Positions 1-7,803 of a stretch of 64,000 nucleotides of DNA are shown in pieces (position 1 is the stretch's first letter; every line of letters starts with the position of its first letter). The notes beneath the pieces were generated by a model. The model did no database searches. It saw only the letters and a list, made by a program, of their open reading frames with translations, and had not been told where the DNA came from. The stretch spans positions 1-64,000 of the forward strand of contig JBDZVA010000002.1 in the NCBI GenBank assembly GCA_040255465.1, written 5' to 3'. Both the position numbers and the translations under genes were made by a program. The DNA is from UBA5793 sp040255465 (GTDB lineage Bacteria > Planctomycetota > Phycisphaerae > Phycisphaerales > UBA5793).

Positions 1-19
1 GGCGCGCGGCCCCCGGCTC

Positions 20-571
20 GTGAAGGCTCAGAACGCAATCGTCGGCGGCTGGCGCCATCATGTGGCGCTCTGGGTCAGCGTGACTGCACTTCCGCTCTTT
101 TGGGCTGTCCGGCTCGGAGAGATCCTGGTGTATCCACCCCTTCGATGGCTGCTCGGTTTCCCGAAGTACCGGCACGGCGACTGGATCAACGTCAGCCGGC
201 ACAAGTTCGAAGGACTTGTCGGGCACGATCTGATCTGGTGCCTCCACTGCGATTGGATGACGGGCATCTATTCGCTGGCGGGTGAGATGCTCCGCAATAT
301 TGAGTCGTTCTGGTGTCCGATTCGATTCCATGAGGGTAAGAAATGCGAATACTGCAAGGTGGACTCTCCAGACATCGATGAATGGGCCAATGTCAACGTC
401 TCCACGCAGCAGGCGGTGGATCTGCTTGGGCACAAGTACGCGGATGGGCATCGTGAGTTGTTCGGGCAACCGGAAGATCATGGTCACGGAAGAGGAGGCG
501 GAGCGGTTCGAAAGCACCGCCGCATAACCTCTGCATCCATTGGCAGCCAGGTCACCTCCAGCGGGGTTTGA
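20..571 (+). CDS. conserved hypothetical protein, probably frameshifted near its 3' end
   Basis: I do not recognise a characterised family. The first visible start is GTG at 20, but the frame is open to the window edge, so the gene may begin outside. The protein has a hydrophobic N-terminal stretch (about residues 13-35, possible membrane anchor), then a soluble part rich in Trp and Cys (LIWCLHCDWMTG, WCPIRF, CEYCK), which could bind metal. The last ~35 residues (GHGRGGGAVRKHRR...) look unnatural. The +1 neighbouring frame from about 484 to 527 instead reads MVTEEEAERFESTAA followed by a stop, which looks like a genuine C-terminus. I infer a one-base indel near 477-484, so the original gene probably ended at 527. 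Confidence 0.5.
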   Translation: MKAQNAIVGGWRHHVALWVSVTALPLFWAVRLGEILVYPPLRWLLGFPKYRHGDWINVSRHKFEGLVGHDLIWCLHCDWMTGIYSLAGEMLRNIESFWCPIRFHEGKKCEYCKVDSPDIDEWANVNVSTQQAVDLLGHKYADGHRELFGQPEDHGHGRGGGAVRKHRRITSASIGSQVTSSGV

Positions 572-1206
572 CGGGCGGTGTAGTCTGTTTTGGCCGGCGC
601 GAAGGATGCAGCCCGAGCTAGAGCTCAGCGCGCTCCGAAGCTGGCGGTGCCATCGAAGGGAGACCACGTTGCGATGGCCGAGTACGAAGATGCTCTCGCG
701 GATTCTCTTCTAACCACATTGAAAGGGTCATAGGGTTCATATGACCATTACAAACCATAAGCACACTGCCGAAGATTGGAGAGCACATCGTCTTCGCAGC
801 GAAACGGTGGCAGGTCGGGGACACGACCGCACCGCGCATCCAGGCCGTACTTGCCCGGATCAGCGCTGATCATCGTTGAGAAGTTCTCGAGCCAGTCGCG
901 GAATCCCGCATCGGTCGCCGGGATGTTAGGCGAGGCCTGTTGATATGCACTGCGCTTGGCATAAGCCTCCCCGCTCGCGCCATGCAATGCGCCTACTGCA
1001 CCACACCACGCAGGCGTGTGACTAGACAATCTCCAGTTGCGCTCTGTCTCAATCCACCAGCAGCGAGATCGCGATTGATTGATCAATCACAACCAGACCA
1101 AGAGCGGGTATCGGGGACAATCCGGTTCGGCCTAACAATAAGAGCCGCATCCACTAGACTGTCTCAATCTGTGGACTGCGGCCACTCAGTTTCACGCGGC
1201 GACCAG
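572..1206. other. gene-free stretch left of the CBASS operon
   Basis: No convincing intact gene is visible on either strand in these 635 bases. The only coding-like signal is a short minus-strand segment (835-936, listed separately). This stretch lies beyond the 3' end of the CBASS operon. Confidence 0.5.
835..936 (-). pseudogene. possible remnant of a planctomycete conserved hypothetical gene
   Basis: A minus-strand reading frame contains TDAGFRDWLENFSTMI followed by SADPGKYGLDA. This resembles the N-terminal motif (D..F..W..NF......P..YGL) of a hypothetical family I recall from Planctomycetota. No plausible start lies directly upstream and the flanking residues in the same frame look random, so at most this is a decayed fragment. 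The recognition is from memory and weak. Confidence 0.3.
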
Positions 1207-1950
1207 CTACTCAGGCGCGCCCAAGTGCTTCGCATAGGCAAGAATATCGATCGCGGGAACCGTGGCGATAGTTCGAAGGCGTTCGATCAATCGCAAGAGG
1301 AATAGAGCGAGCGGGGCATCCGATGTTCGAGCGTCGATCGCGGGCAACCCCGCTTTGGCATAGGAGATCTCGAACATGCCGTTTTGCGCTGCGCACCCTA
1401 TGTCCAATCGACCGTTGCAGGAGGATTTGCTGATCGCTAAAGCGAACGGTTCACCGAAGGGAGGGCTCCAGACACTTTCGACGGCGAGAATGCCTCCAAC
1501 AATCCGGTGTAGTGGCTTCGGCCCCTGCACTCCCACATTTGTATGAATCTCGATGCTCGTGCGATACAAGGCTCTCACACTGGCGACTTTCTCGCTAGTA
1601 TCGGACAGTTCCTCCCCGTTCACCGTCTGCTTGACGTCGAATACCGCGTAAACACTCTCGGCCGGCACATATAGTGCACCACCGTAATTCAGCACAAATG
1701 GCGAGTATTGCCGATCGTGAATCACAATGTCGATCTGCTTGCTGCACTCGCCGTTGGAGTCAATGACAAAGGCGCGGTTAACTTTGTACCTCTTCGGGAG
1801 ATGTTCATAGAGCATCTTGATCCATTGGTCTTCCGAGACTGCCCCCATCGTCGCATTGTGCTTCACCGTGCGGCGAGTGATCCCCAATTCGCAGCCGAGG
1901 CGGTCGTGCAGGGCGAGGAACAGTTCGTTCAGGGTGGGCTTATTCGACAT
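1207..1950 (-). CDS. nucC: CBASS effector endonuclease NucC
   Basis: 247 aa, close to the ~240 aa of E. coli MS115-1 NucC, and similar along its whole length (WIKMLYEHLPKRY, QIDIVIHDRQYSPF, VPAESVYAVF, GRLDIGC). NucC is a trimeric PD-(D/E)xK-fold DNase. It binds cyclic tri-adenylate made by its partner CD-NTase, forms hexamers and cuts dsDNA indiscriminately, killing the infected cell (established for the family). The metal-site Asp is in QID. The E-x-K pair of the E. coli enzyme reads D-V-K here (FDVKQ), a conservative change. ATG at 1950 overlaps the upstream ATPase gene by 11 bases and has AAGGA six bases upstream. It is the last gene of the operon. Confidence 0.96.
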   Translation of the reverse strand: MSNKPTLNELFLALHDRLGCELGITRRTVKHNATMGAVSEDQWIKMLYEHLPKRYKVNRAFVIDSNGECSKQIDIVIHDRQYSPFVLNYGGALYVPAESVYAVFDVKQTVNGEELSDTSEKVASVRALYRTSIEIHTNVGVQGPKPLHRIVGGILAVESVWSPPFGEPFALAISKSSCNGRLDIGCAAQNGMFEISYAKAGLPAIDARTSDAPLALFLLRLIERLRTIATVPAIDILAYAKHLGAPE

Positions 1951-2896
1951 GCTGGTCCTTCGGGAGCGTGCCAGAATCTTGCGATTGGAACGGCGGGGTT
2001 GGTTTCAAACCCCTGGCAATTCCGATCGCCCGCACTCCCGTAACGGGGCCTTCCGGAAAGGCATCGAGAATGAGAGTTGGAATGAGTCGCTGCGTCAGAT
2101 CGGAGTACGTAAATCCATACTGGCGGCCATCGGCCGCCCCGGTAACGTCAGCGAGACCCGCAAGTTCTTCGTCGGAAATGCCACTGCCTAGCAGTCCATT
2201 CTTCAGCACAGCAAGTCGTTGTTCCCGACTCGGTCGGAAGAATTCAAAGACAACTGCCGCCCGGCGACGTACCGCCGGATCCAGAGCGTCCAGACGATTG
2301 GTGCACATGACTACGACTATCGGAAGTCGCGCGCTCCCGATATCATCTATCCCGCGAATCAGAGCATTTACCCCAGCGCGATCTTCATGATGCATTTGGG
2401 CGGATTCGCGACTTTGAGCGAGGGCATCCGCCTCGTCGATCAAGAGGATGATGCCACGGCCGGCCTTTCCATCCCCGGCGCGGGTCTTGGCGACGGCCTC
2501 GTGAACTTGCTTGAACGCGCCGGAGATAAGGCGCGTCATCTCGCCAACCGCCCCGCTGCCGCGCGCGTTTAGACTCAGGGCATACAGCTCCATCCGGACC
2601 TTGGAAACGTTTGCGACCTGGTTGCCGAAACCGCGAGCGAGCGCGGTCTTTCCCGTTCCGACATCGCCCGCAAGCACGAACAGTGGTGGACGTGATTGAA
2701 AGTAGTCCACAGCGGCAAGCCTTCCCCCGTGGTGCTTCTTGTTCCACTCTCGCAGCAGCCCTGGTTCGACAAGGAGATGGGTCTCCTTGACCAACCGCGC
2801 TTTGTACTCATCCAACCCGACCAACCGGTCATAGTCGATCTGTCCGCGTGGATCGGGGAGTGTGACGACATCTTCAAAGAGATCAGAGTGATTCAA
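1940..2896 (-). CDS. cap6: CBASS TRIP13/Pch2-like AAA+ ATPase (Cap6)
   Basis: 318 aa from a TTG start at 2896. An upstream in-frame start at 2965 would overlap HORMA by 73 bases. TTG is preferred because GGAGG lies seven bases upstream and it forms a TTGA overlap with the HORMA stop. Walker A is GDVGTGKT, Walker B ILLIDEADAL, followed by the sensor-like segment MCTNRLDALDPAVRRR. In characterised type III CBASS, this ATPase remodels the HORMA protein and detaches it from the CD-NTase, keeping signalling off until infection. Position between HORMA and NucC genes matches the known HORMA-TRIP13-NucC arrangement. Confidence 0.95.
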   Translation of the reverse strand: MNHSDLFEDVVTLPDPRGQIDYDRLVGLDEYKARLVKETHLLVEPGLLREWNKKHHGGRLAAVDYFQSRPPLFVLAGDVGTGKTALARGFGNQVANVSKVRMELYALSLNARGSGAVGEMTRLISGAFKQVHEAVAKTRAGDGKAGRGIILLIDEADALAQSRESAQMHHEDRAGVNALIRGIDDIGSARLPIVVVMCTNRLDALDPAVRRRAAVVFEFFRPSREQRLAVLKNGLLGSGISDEELAGLADVTGAADGRQYGFTYSDLTQRLIPTLILDAFPEGPVTGVRAIGIARGLKPTPPFQSQDSGTLPKDQHVE

Positions 2897-3402
2897 GAGA
2901 TGCCTCCAAGCACCGCGCGGCGAACTCCGCCGCCGCCGGAGATGTAGGTCTTGTCCTCGGTCCAACCACCAGGCGCCTTGGGTTCCTCACCAGACACCCG
3001 CTGAATCGGCAGCGCAGCTTTGTACCGTGCGCGCGCATCCGGACTGAGCTTCCACCACTTCTGCGAGTAGGTGAGGTAAGACGTGAAGTATGCGCCAGAG
3101 GTTTCGACTCCACGCTTGACCGAGCCAGAGCGGTCACCATCTCCGTTTGCGCAAAGAGAAAGCGCCGTATACCGGAGCGTCGCGGGCAGCCACGCTCCGT
3201 CTTTCTTGAATCCATACATGACGATGTCAAGGTACCCGTCGTTGAGTAGCGCGACCAGTTCACCCAAGTAGTTCTCAATCTCCTGATCCGAAGGGCTTCC
3301 GTACGCCTGCTGCATCTGGCGCAAGTCAGCCATCACCTTGCCGCCCACGCGACGCGCATCGGATGTCGTAAAGGTAGATGTTGTCGTGTACGTCTGCGTC
3401 AT
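2893..3402 (-). CDS. cap7: CBASS bacterial HORMA-domain protein (HORMA-1 type, Cap7)
   Basis: 169 aa. It shows the pattern of the bacterial HORMA-1 family as I know it: N-terminal TYTTTSTFTTSDARRVGGK, then SDQEIENYLGELVALL, YGFKKDG, a GAYFTSYLTYS segment and a Gly-rich C-terminus (TYISGGGGVRR). In type III CBASS the closed HORMA protein senses a peptide, binds the CD-NTase and activates second-messenger synthesis. Only one HORMA gene is present, as in E. coli MS115-1. ATG at 3402 lies 3 bases after the stop of the CD-NTase gene, with GGGG just upstream, so translation is probably coupled. Confidence 0.92.
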   Translation of the reverse strand: MTQTYTTTSTFTTSDARRVGGKVMADLRQMQQAYGSPSDQEIENYLGELVALLNDGYLDIVMYGFKKDGAWLPATLRYTALSLCANGDGDRSGSVKRGVETSGAYFTSYLTYSQKWWKLSPDARARYKAALPIQRVSGEEPKAPGGWTEDKTYISGGGGVRRAVLGGIS

Positions 3403-3405
3403 GCA

Positions 3406-4374
3406 CTATCCCCTGAAAGATGTTCCCAACACCACGCGCCACATGGCGACGGCATCGGCTTTGGTCGAGGCGGTGTGGGCTTCGTTCAGGGCGTCGAGCG
3501 CATCCTGCGCAGCATCCACGATAAGTTTGCGGTTTATCTCGGTGTACTGGGAGGCGGCGTTGTTCACTGGGTTGACCGGATCGAAGATCTCCACGACTCC
3601 CGTCGAGTTTGCTGGCAATTCGCTTGGCCGGTAGTAATCCGAGAACGCGATCCGCTTCTTCAAGCCCGTAGAGACGATGTAGTTGAAGAACGCCTCCATG
3701 CCCTTCCGGTAGTCGGAAAAGTCGTTTCCAGCGTCCGCAAGATGCGCGCAGATCAACTCAACCATAAACGATTTAAAGCGGAAGTTTGCGTTTTTGGCCT
3801 TCTGTTCAGCGGCCCACCATTTGATCAGGCGCACAATCTGGGCGAAATGGAATTCCTGAGCCATCTTCCTCTTGCGAATGAACTCCAGGTGCATCGGGAT
3901 GCTCGTCATCAGCGTCGAGCCGTCGTCCTGTGAAACAAGGAGCCCCTTATCCTGCGGATCACCGTCATAGAACACAGGAACTACGTCAACTTCGATGCCG
4001 GCGCTCTTGTACTCGATGCCGACCGAATAAGTCTTGGGCTTGATCTGATCTGCCGCCATCTGCGGGTGCGCCTGGCGGAGGCGTTCGGCGATCCAATTCA
4101 AGAGATTGGAGTCGAACTTCTTCTCGCCGTCGTACGTGATGTAGAGTGCCACGTCAACGTCGCTTGAAACGCGCAGCGCCGTGCCTTTTGCGAGGCTGCC
4201 GGATAGGTATGACTTTCTGATACCGCAATCGGGGTGTTCTTTCATGTACCGCGACATCTGGTCGCGGAGGTCGTTGACCTTCTGCCGTCGCTCTTTCGCG
4301 ATGTCCGATGGGAGATTCACGCGATCCTCGGCAAATCGCTTGATATCTGCGTGTGAGATGGGTGGCGAGATCAT
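3406..4374 (-). CDS. cdnC: CBASS cyclic-oligonucleotide synthase, CD-NTase clade C (CdnC-like)
   Basis: 322 aa from ATG at 4374. The open frame runs back to 4494, but residues from MISPPISHADIKRFAED align with the N-terminus of E. coli CdnC, so I take the internal start. Nucleotidyltransferase signature: SGSLAKGTAL, catalytic DxD in SSDVDVALYI, third Asp in GIEVDVVPVF. RFKSFMVELI and IFDPVNPVNN are also shared with CdnC. E. coli CdnC makes cyclic tri-AMP that activates NucC, and the NucC gene in this operon predicts the same product. It is the first gene of a four-gene minus-strand operon (4374-1207) with overlaps or gaps of a few bases. Confidence 0.95.
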   Translation of the reverse strand: MISPPISHADIKRFAEDRVNLPSDIAKERRQKVNDLRDQMSRYMKEHPDCGIRKSYLSGSLAKGTALRVSSDVDVALYITYDGEKKFDSNLLNWIAERLRQAHPQMAADQIKPKTYSVGIEYKSAGIEVDVVPVFYDGDPQDKGLLVSQDDGSTLMTSIPMHLEFIRKRKMAQEFHFAQIVRLIKWWAAEQKAKNANFRFKSFMVELICAHLADAGNDFSDYRKGMEAFFNYIVSTGLKKRIAFSDYYRPSELPANSTGVVEIFDPVNPVNNAASQYTEINRKLIVDAAQDALDALNEAHTASTKADAVAMWRVVLGTSFRG

Positions 4375-5033
4375 CGCCGGAGTCGCTTGAATCACCCGAT
4401 GTCTCCAATCAGAATCGCCGCGGAATCCCCGCCGCATGGCCGAAGCGATTGCAACGGCAATGCCACTGCGCACAGGAGGTTGCTTGATTCTCAACTGTCA
4501 GCAGCAGCAAGAGTTACGTCATTTTCGGTTATTTTCCGGCGGGGAAAAGCCTGACGCCTTAATAAGGGAGCCGCCTGCGGCCTGCCAGGTTGGCAGGCGG
4601 CGATCAGCGGTCACAGTGCCCTCGTGCCGCGTGTGTGGCTTCTCGCCAATCCGGGCACGCGAACGATTTGGCGATACAGTCAGTGGAGCCTCGAACCGCC
4701 TTCTCCGTCCCCACGCCCCGGTTTTCTCTGGGATGTGCCGCTGGCGTGCGTGTTTCCTGCGCATCTGCACGCGTCTGGCGGAAGGAGATCGCGATCTGGA
4801 CGGAGGAATCTGTAAGTTCCCAGAGCCATTCGCGCACGAGACGGCACCAATATGTCGTTTTCCCGAGCAAACGACCATGAGCCCGCGCCATCTGATCGGT
4901 TCCCCCCACCAATCTGCGGGTCGGCCCAACGAAACGCGCGTTTCCGCGCCCCAAACGCGGAAGGGCTGTGGATAAGTAGTGGATGATCGGGCGCGCGGTG
5001 CCGACTGGGGCCACGCTCCAATAGTGAACGCCG
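4375..5033. other. gene-free upstream region of the CBASS operon, with a hairpin
   Basis: No convincing gene; open frames on both strands are low-complexity shadows of GC-rich sequence. It must carry the CBASS promoter, but I cannot pick a convincing -35/-10 pair. A near-perfect palindrome at 4580-4598 (GCCTGCCA, 3-nt loop, TGGCAGGC) sits about 205 bases upstream of the CD-NTase start. It could be a dispersed repeat or an operator. Confidence 0.5.
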
Positions 5034-5492
5034 ATGCCTCTTTCATGGAACGAGATTCGCCTGCGGGCTGCCACCTTCGTCCGGGAGTGGACCGGTGCTG
5101 AGCGGGAACGTGCTGAGGCCCAGACGTTTTGGAATGGGCTCTTCGAAATCTTCGGCATCCGTCGGCGCACGGTTGCCAGTTTCGAGGAACCGGTCCGCAA
5201 CCTCGGCGGGGCCCTTGACTTCATCGATCTGCTCTGGTGGGGCAAGATGATCGCAGAGCACAAGGCTCTACGCGGCGATCTGGCCAAGGCGCACACGCAG
5301 GCCGTTGGCTACATCCAGAATCTGCACAATGACGGACGCGTAGAGGAAGTCCCGCGCTACATCGTCGTTTCCGATTTTGCGCGGATCGCCCTGCACGACT
5401 TGGAGCCCGTAGCGGGCGCGCCCGAAACGGTCGAGTTTCCACTCGCTGAGTTCCCGAACCAAATTCGCCATTTCGCCTTCATTGCAGGCTAA
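5034..5492 (+). pseudogene. 5' fragment of an MmeI-like class I DNA methyltransferase gene
   Basis: 152 codons matching the N-terminal domain of the large MmeI/type IIL-like methyltransferase family: MPLSWNEIR, FGIRRRTVASFEEPV, MIAEHKALRGDLAKAHTQ, EVPRYIVVSDFARIALHD, HFAFIAG. Family members run to roughly 900 residues or more and carry the SAM-binding and target domains after this point; here the frame stops right after FAFIAG. The stop is created at the junction with an oppositely oriented epimerase fragment, so the gene was cut by a deletion or recombination. The N-terminal domain alone could be made but lacks the methylase motifs. Confidence 0.8.
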
Positions 5493-5960
5493 GAGACGCA
5501 GCGGCTGCGCGCCCAAACGCACCATCCACCCGAACGCCGGCAAGCCGATCGGCGTGCCCATGGTCTTGCGCAGCGACTTCGTGAACGCACGCTTCGAAAC
5601 CGGCTTGGGCGCGCTGGCGATGTGCACGCCGCTCATGTTCGGATCCGCCAGCGCCCGCTCCATCAGCCGCGTCATGTCGGCGATGTGCAGCCAGCTCATC
5701 CCCTGCGTGCCCGACGCCACTGTGCCGCCCAGGCCCAGGCGCGTCAGCAGGGCAAGGCGCTTGAGCGCGCCGCCACCCTTTCCGATCACGATACTGGTGC
5801 GCAGCTCTACGCCGCGCTGTGAATCAACTCTGGCTTCCCGGTACGCCGCTTCCCGGGCCTGGGCGACGAACGGCGCCATGCCGTAGCCGAAGGCGGCCGA
5901 CTCGTCGCAGACAACTTCGGGCGGTTGGCCCTGAATGTGCTCGGTGCTCATCTGCACCCA
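5487..5960 (-). pseudogene. internal fragment of a TIGR01777-type NAD-dependent epimerase gene
   Basis: The minus-strand frame carries the middle of a TIGR01777-family SDR epimerase: MSTEHIQGQPPEVVCDES, LRTSIVIGKGGGALKRL, LGLGGTVASGTQGMSWLHI, GVHIASAPKPVSKRAF, MGTPIGLPAFGWMVRLGA. The N-terminal nucleotide-binding Gly-rich part is missing and the C-terminal ~50 residues are replaced by antisense of the methyltransferase fragment after about 5487. It is truncated at both ends and cannot be functional. It shares its breakpoint with the methyltransferase fragment. Confidence 0.78.
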
Positions 5961-6533
5961 CACCGGCGGGGGATTCGACAAAATGACGTCGCGTTCTTGG
6001 CCCGTCTCGCGCGCAGACAGAAGCCTGTCTAACCGAACGCAATCCGAATAAACCATCGATCAGCGCAAGTTCGTTACGCCCGCCCGTTACGCCGCGAAGT
6101 GCAACATCCTTGATCGAAATCACTTGCGCGCACCGTAACACCCCTCTAAACCGAGAACCGTGCTGAGCGAGGAAGTCTGCCCAGCGGTTTTTTTGACCCC
6201 AGGAGGACTGATTTCGGCGCCGAGTAACGCAGAAACGCCCCAAATCGCCATCTCTTTTCGCGTCCGAGCGTGGCGCACCGCAAGGTGTCCTTCCAAATTG
6301 ACTTACAGCGCTTTCTACGATCGTGATCGATCGAATTCATTACGGATGCAGAGCCGCTGAGGATTGCACTGACCTGGCGAGAATCTCCACGCACCCAAGT
6401 CGTTGGGATTGCGGCGGTTGGATGGTCGCATGAGTCAATAAAGTGAATCTGGTATCTGCGTCCGAGCCCTACAGAGTGGCCCGCGCCACAGTGCCGACGA
6501 CGCGCCGCGCGTGTCATGCGGCGGAGTGGTGTG
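5961..6533. other. gene-free stretch
   Basis: No coding sequence with a plausible start, Shine-Dalgarno and protein-like composition on either strand. It lies between the epimerase remnant and two small minus-strand genes and is probably decayed island DNA. Confidence 0.45.
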
Positions 6534-6962
6534 TCAATCGGAGTCCGCGCCGGATGGCGGTGGGGGTGGTTCGGGCGGCTCTGATTCGACCGGCGTCGCA
6601 CCGGTGCCGTCCCTTCGCTCTCGAATCTTCTTGTGCTCCGACTCGAGGCAGTCCTGGAGGGCGATCGCTCCGAGGTAACTCGAAACGTGAACTCTCGGTC
6701 CGGTGACTTGGTGCGATGATGCTGTATCTCTCCCGAGCAGGATCTCGCCAGCCGAGAGCATTGCCTGATCGTGAGGAATGCCGATCCGTCTCAATGCGTC
6801 GAAGCGCCGGCGGGCGCGGGGAAGTCTCTCCGGGAACTGCCGAATCACACTCATCTTGAGGTCAGGGTCGCTGCCGACGGCTATGCGCCTGCAGACATCG
6901 TCGAGTAATGCTCGGCCCCATTCCGTCAACTCAGCGTTCGAAACTGGATCCTCGGTGCTCAT
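6534..6962 (-). CDS. small hypothetical protein
   Basis: 142 aa, family not recognised. ATG at 6962 has a strong Shine-Dalgarno (GGAGGAA seven bases upstream). Residues 1-115 are charged and probably helical (SNAELTEWGRALLDDVCRRI, RLPRARRRFDALRRIGI); the last ~25 residues are a Pro/Glu-rich, probably disordered tail (PPEPPPPPSGADSD). It follows the 72-aa gene at 6981-7199 by 18 bases in the same direction, so the two likely form an operon. The pair is divergent from an XRE-type regulator. Confidence 0.6.
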   Translation of the reverse strand: MSTEDPVSNAELTEWGRALLDDVCRRIAVGSDPDLKMSVIRQFPERLPRARRRFDALRRIGIPHDQAMLSAGEILLGRDTASSHQVTGPRVHVSSYLGAIALQDCLESEHKKIRERRDGTGATPVESEPPEPPPPPSGADSD

Positions 6963-6980
6963 CGGGTTCCTCCAAACCGC

Positions 6981-7199
6981 TTATCGCGACCACCAGCGCT
7001 TCTTCCGAGGAGGAGGCGAGTTGAAGATCTCGTCGAATCGCTTCAGGATTTCTTGCTGTTCCGCTGTTGGCGGCTCGTCTCTTGCATCGCCGCCGTTCGG
7101 AGGGTTCGACCGTGGGGCATTCCGGCTGACCGGAACCGTTCCACTTTTCCCAAGCCAGTGCCCGCACGCGGCGAGGAGAGCGTTGATCAGGAATTGCAT
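6981..7199 (-). CDS. small hypothetical protein
   Basis: 72 aa, family not recognised. ATG at 7199 is preceded by GGGAGG at good spacing. It has a hydrophobic start (MQFLINALLAACGHWLG) that could be a short membrane anchor or signal, then a polar, probably disordered segment, and a C-terminal amphipathic motif (QEILKRFDEIFNSP) with a basic end (RKKRWWSR). It heads a probable two-gene operon and is divergent from the XRE regulator at 7270, across a 70-base gap containing an inverted repeat. Confidence 0.55.
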   Translation of the reverse strand: MQFLINALLAACGHWLGKSGTVPVSRNAPRSNPPNGGDARDEPPTAEQQEILKRFDEIFNSPPPRKKRWWSR

Positions 7200-7222
7200 G
7201 GATTCCCTCCCGTCTGGGTGCT

Positions 7223-7239
7223 GCGCCCGTACTGGGCGC
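7223..7239. promoter_or_regulatory. inverted repeat, candidate operator of the divergent XRE regulator
   Basis: GCGCCC, a five-base spacer, then GGGCGC: a perfect 6-bp inverted repeat in the short gap between the minus-strand small genes and the plus-strand XRE regulator. Position and symmetry fit a binding site for a dimeric helix-turn-helix protein controlling both directions; this is inference. Confidence 0.35.
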
Positions 7240-7269
7240 GACCTTGGGGGATGATAGCCTGCCCCCGAA

Positions 7270-7521
7270 ATGGGTACAAGGCCTCAGCACTCACCGGTTT
7301 ACAAGCAGCTGCAAAAGCTCCTGCGGCAGCAGCGCTTAGATTCCGGGCTGACGCAGCGGGCCTTGGCAGCCAGACTCAAAAAGCCGCATTCCTTCGTCTA
7401 CAAGGTTGAAATCGGTGAGCGCAGAATCGACCCTGTCGAATTCGTGGCCTGGTATCGGGCCTGTGCAGTTGCGCCGATGAATGCCCTTCGCGCCCTAGAT
7501 GCGCTGGTGCCGAAGCGATAG
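7270..7521 (+). CDS. XRE-family helix-turn-helix transcriptional regulator
   Basis: 83 aa, nearly all one HTH_3/XRE domain: LRQQRLDSGLTQRALAARL followed by KKPHSFVYKVEIGERRIDP, where the turn and recognition helix are easily seen. Such small regulators typically autoregulate and repress adjacent genes. It is divergent from the 72-aa and 142-aa genes and sits beside a candidate operator (7223-7239), which suggests it controls them. It could also act on the methyltransferase gene downstream. Confidence 0.85.
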   Translation: MGTRPQHSPVYKQLQKLLRQQRLDSGLTQRALAARLKKPHSFVYKVEIGERRIDPVEFVAWYRACAVAPMNALRALDALVPKR

Positions 7522-7803
7522 CGCCTCTTTCCCACCCCCCGGCGCGTCTGTCGCGACTCCGCAACGCCGTTGCGATTGGCATGGCGCGAACACATCTAGG
7601 GCGCTCACGCGAGGCGTGTGACCGACTACCACTGCCTCCGCCCTCCAGGGGATGGTTCCTTGGGTTCATTCCCGGCTGTTGTAGTCGTATCGCTGGAATG
7701 CCGGGCGCTGCGGCAGTGTCCTGGAGGACATCAAACTTCTCATGCCGATTCCCTGCCGCGTTCGCGGGCCGCCTGAGGGGGGCGCCAAGCAAAGGAGTTC
7801 CCG

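Noticed and set aside
4519..5296. Overlapping open frames upstream of the methyltransferase fragment
   Set aside because: Arg/Pro/Ser-rich on both strands, no ribosome binding site; treated as non-coding.
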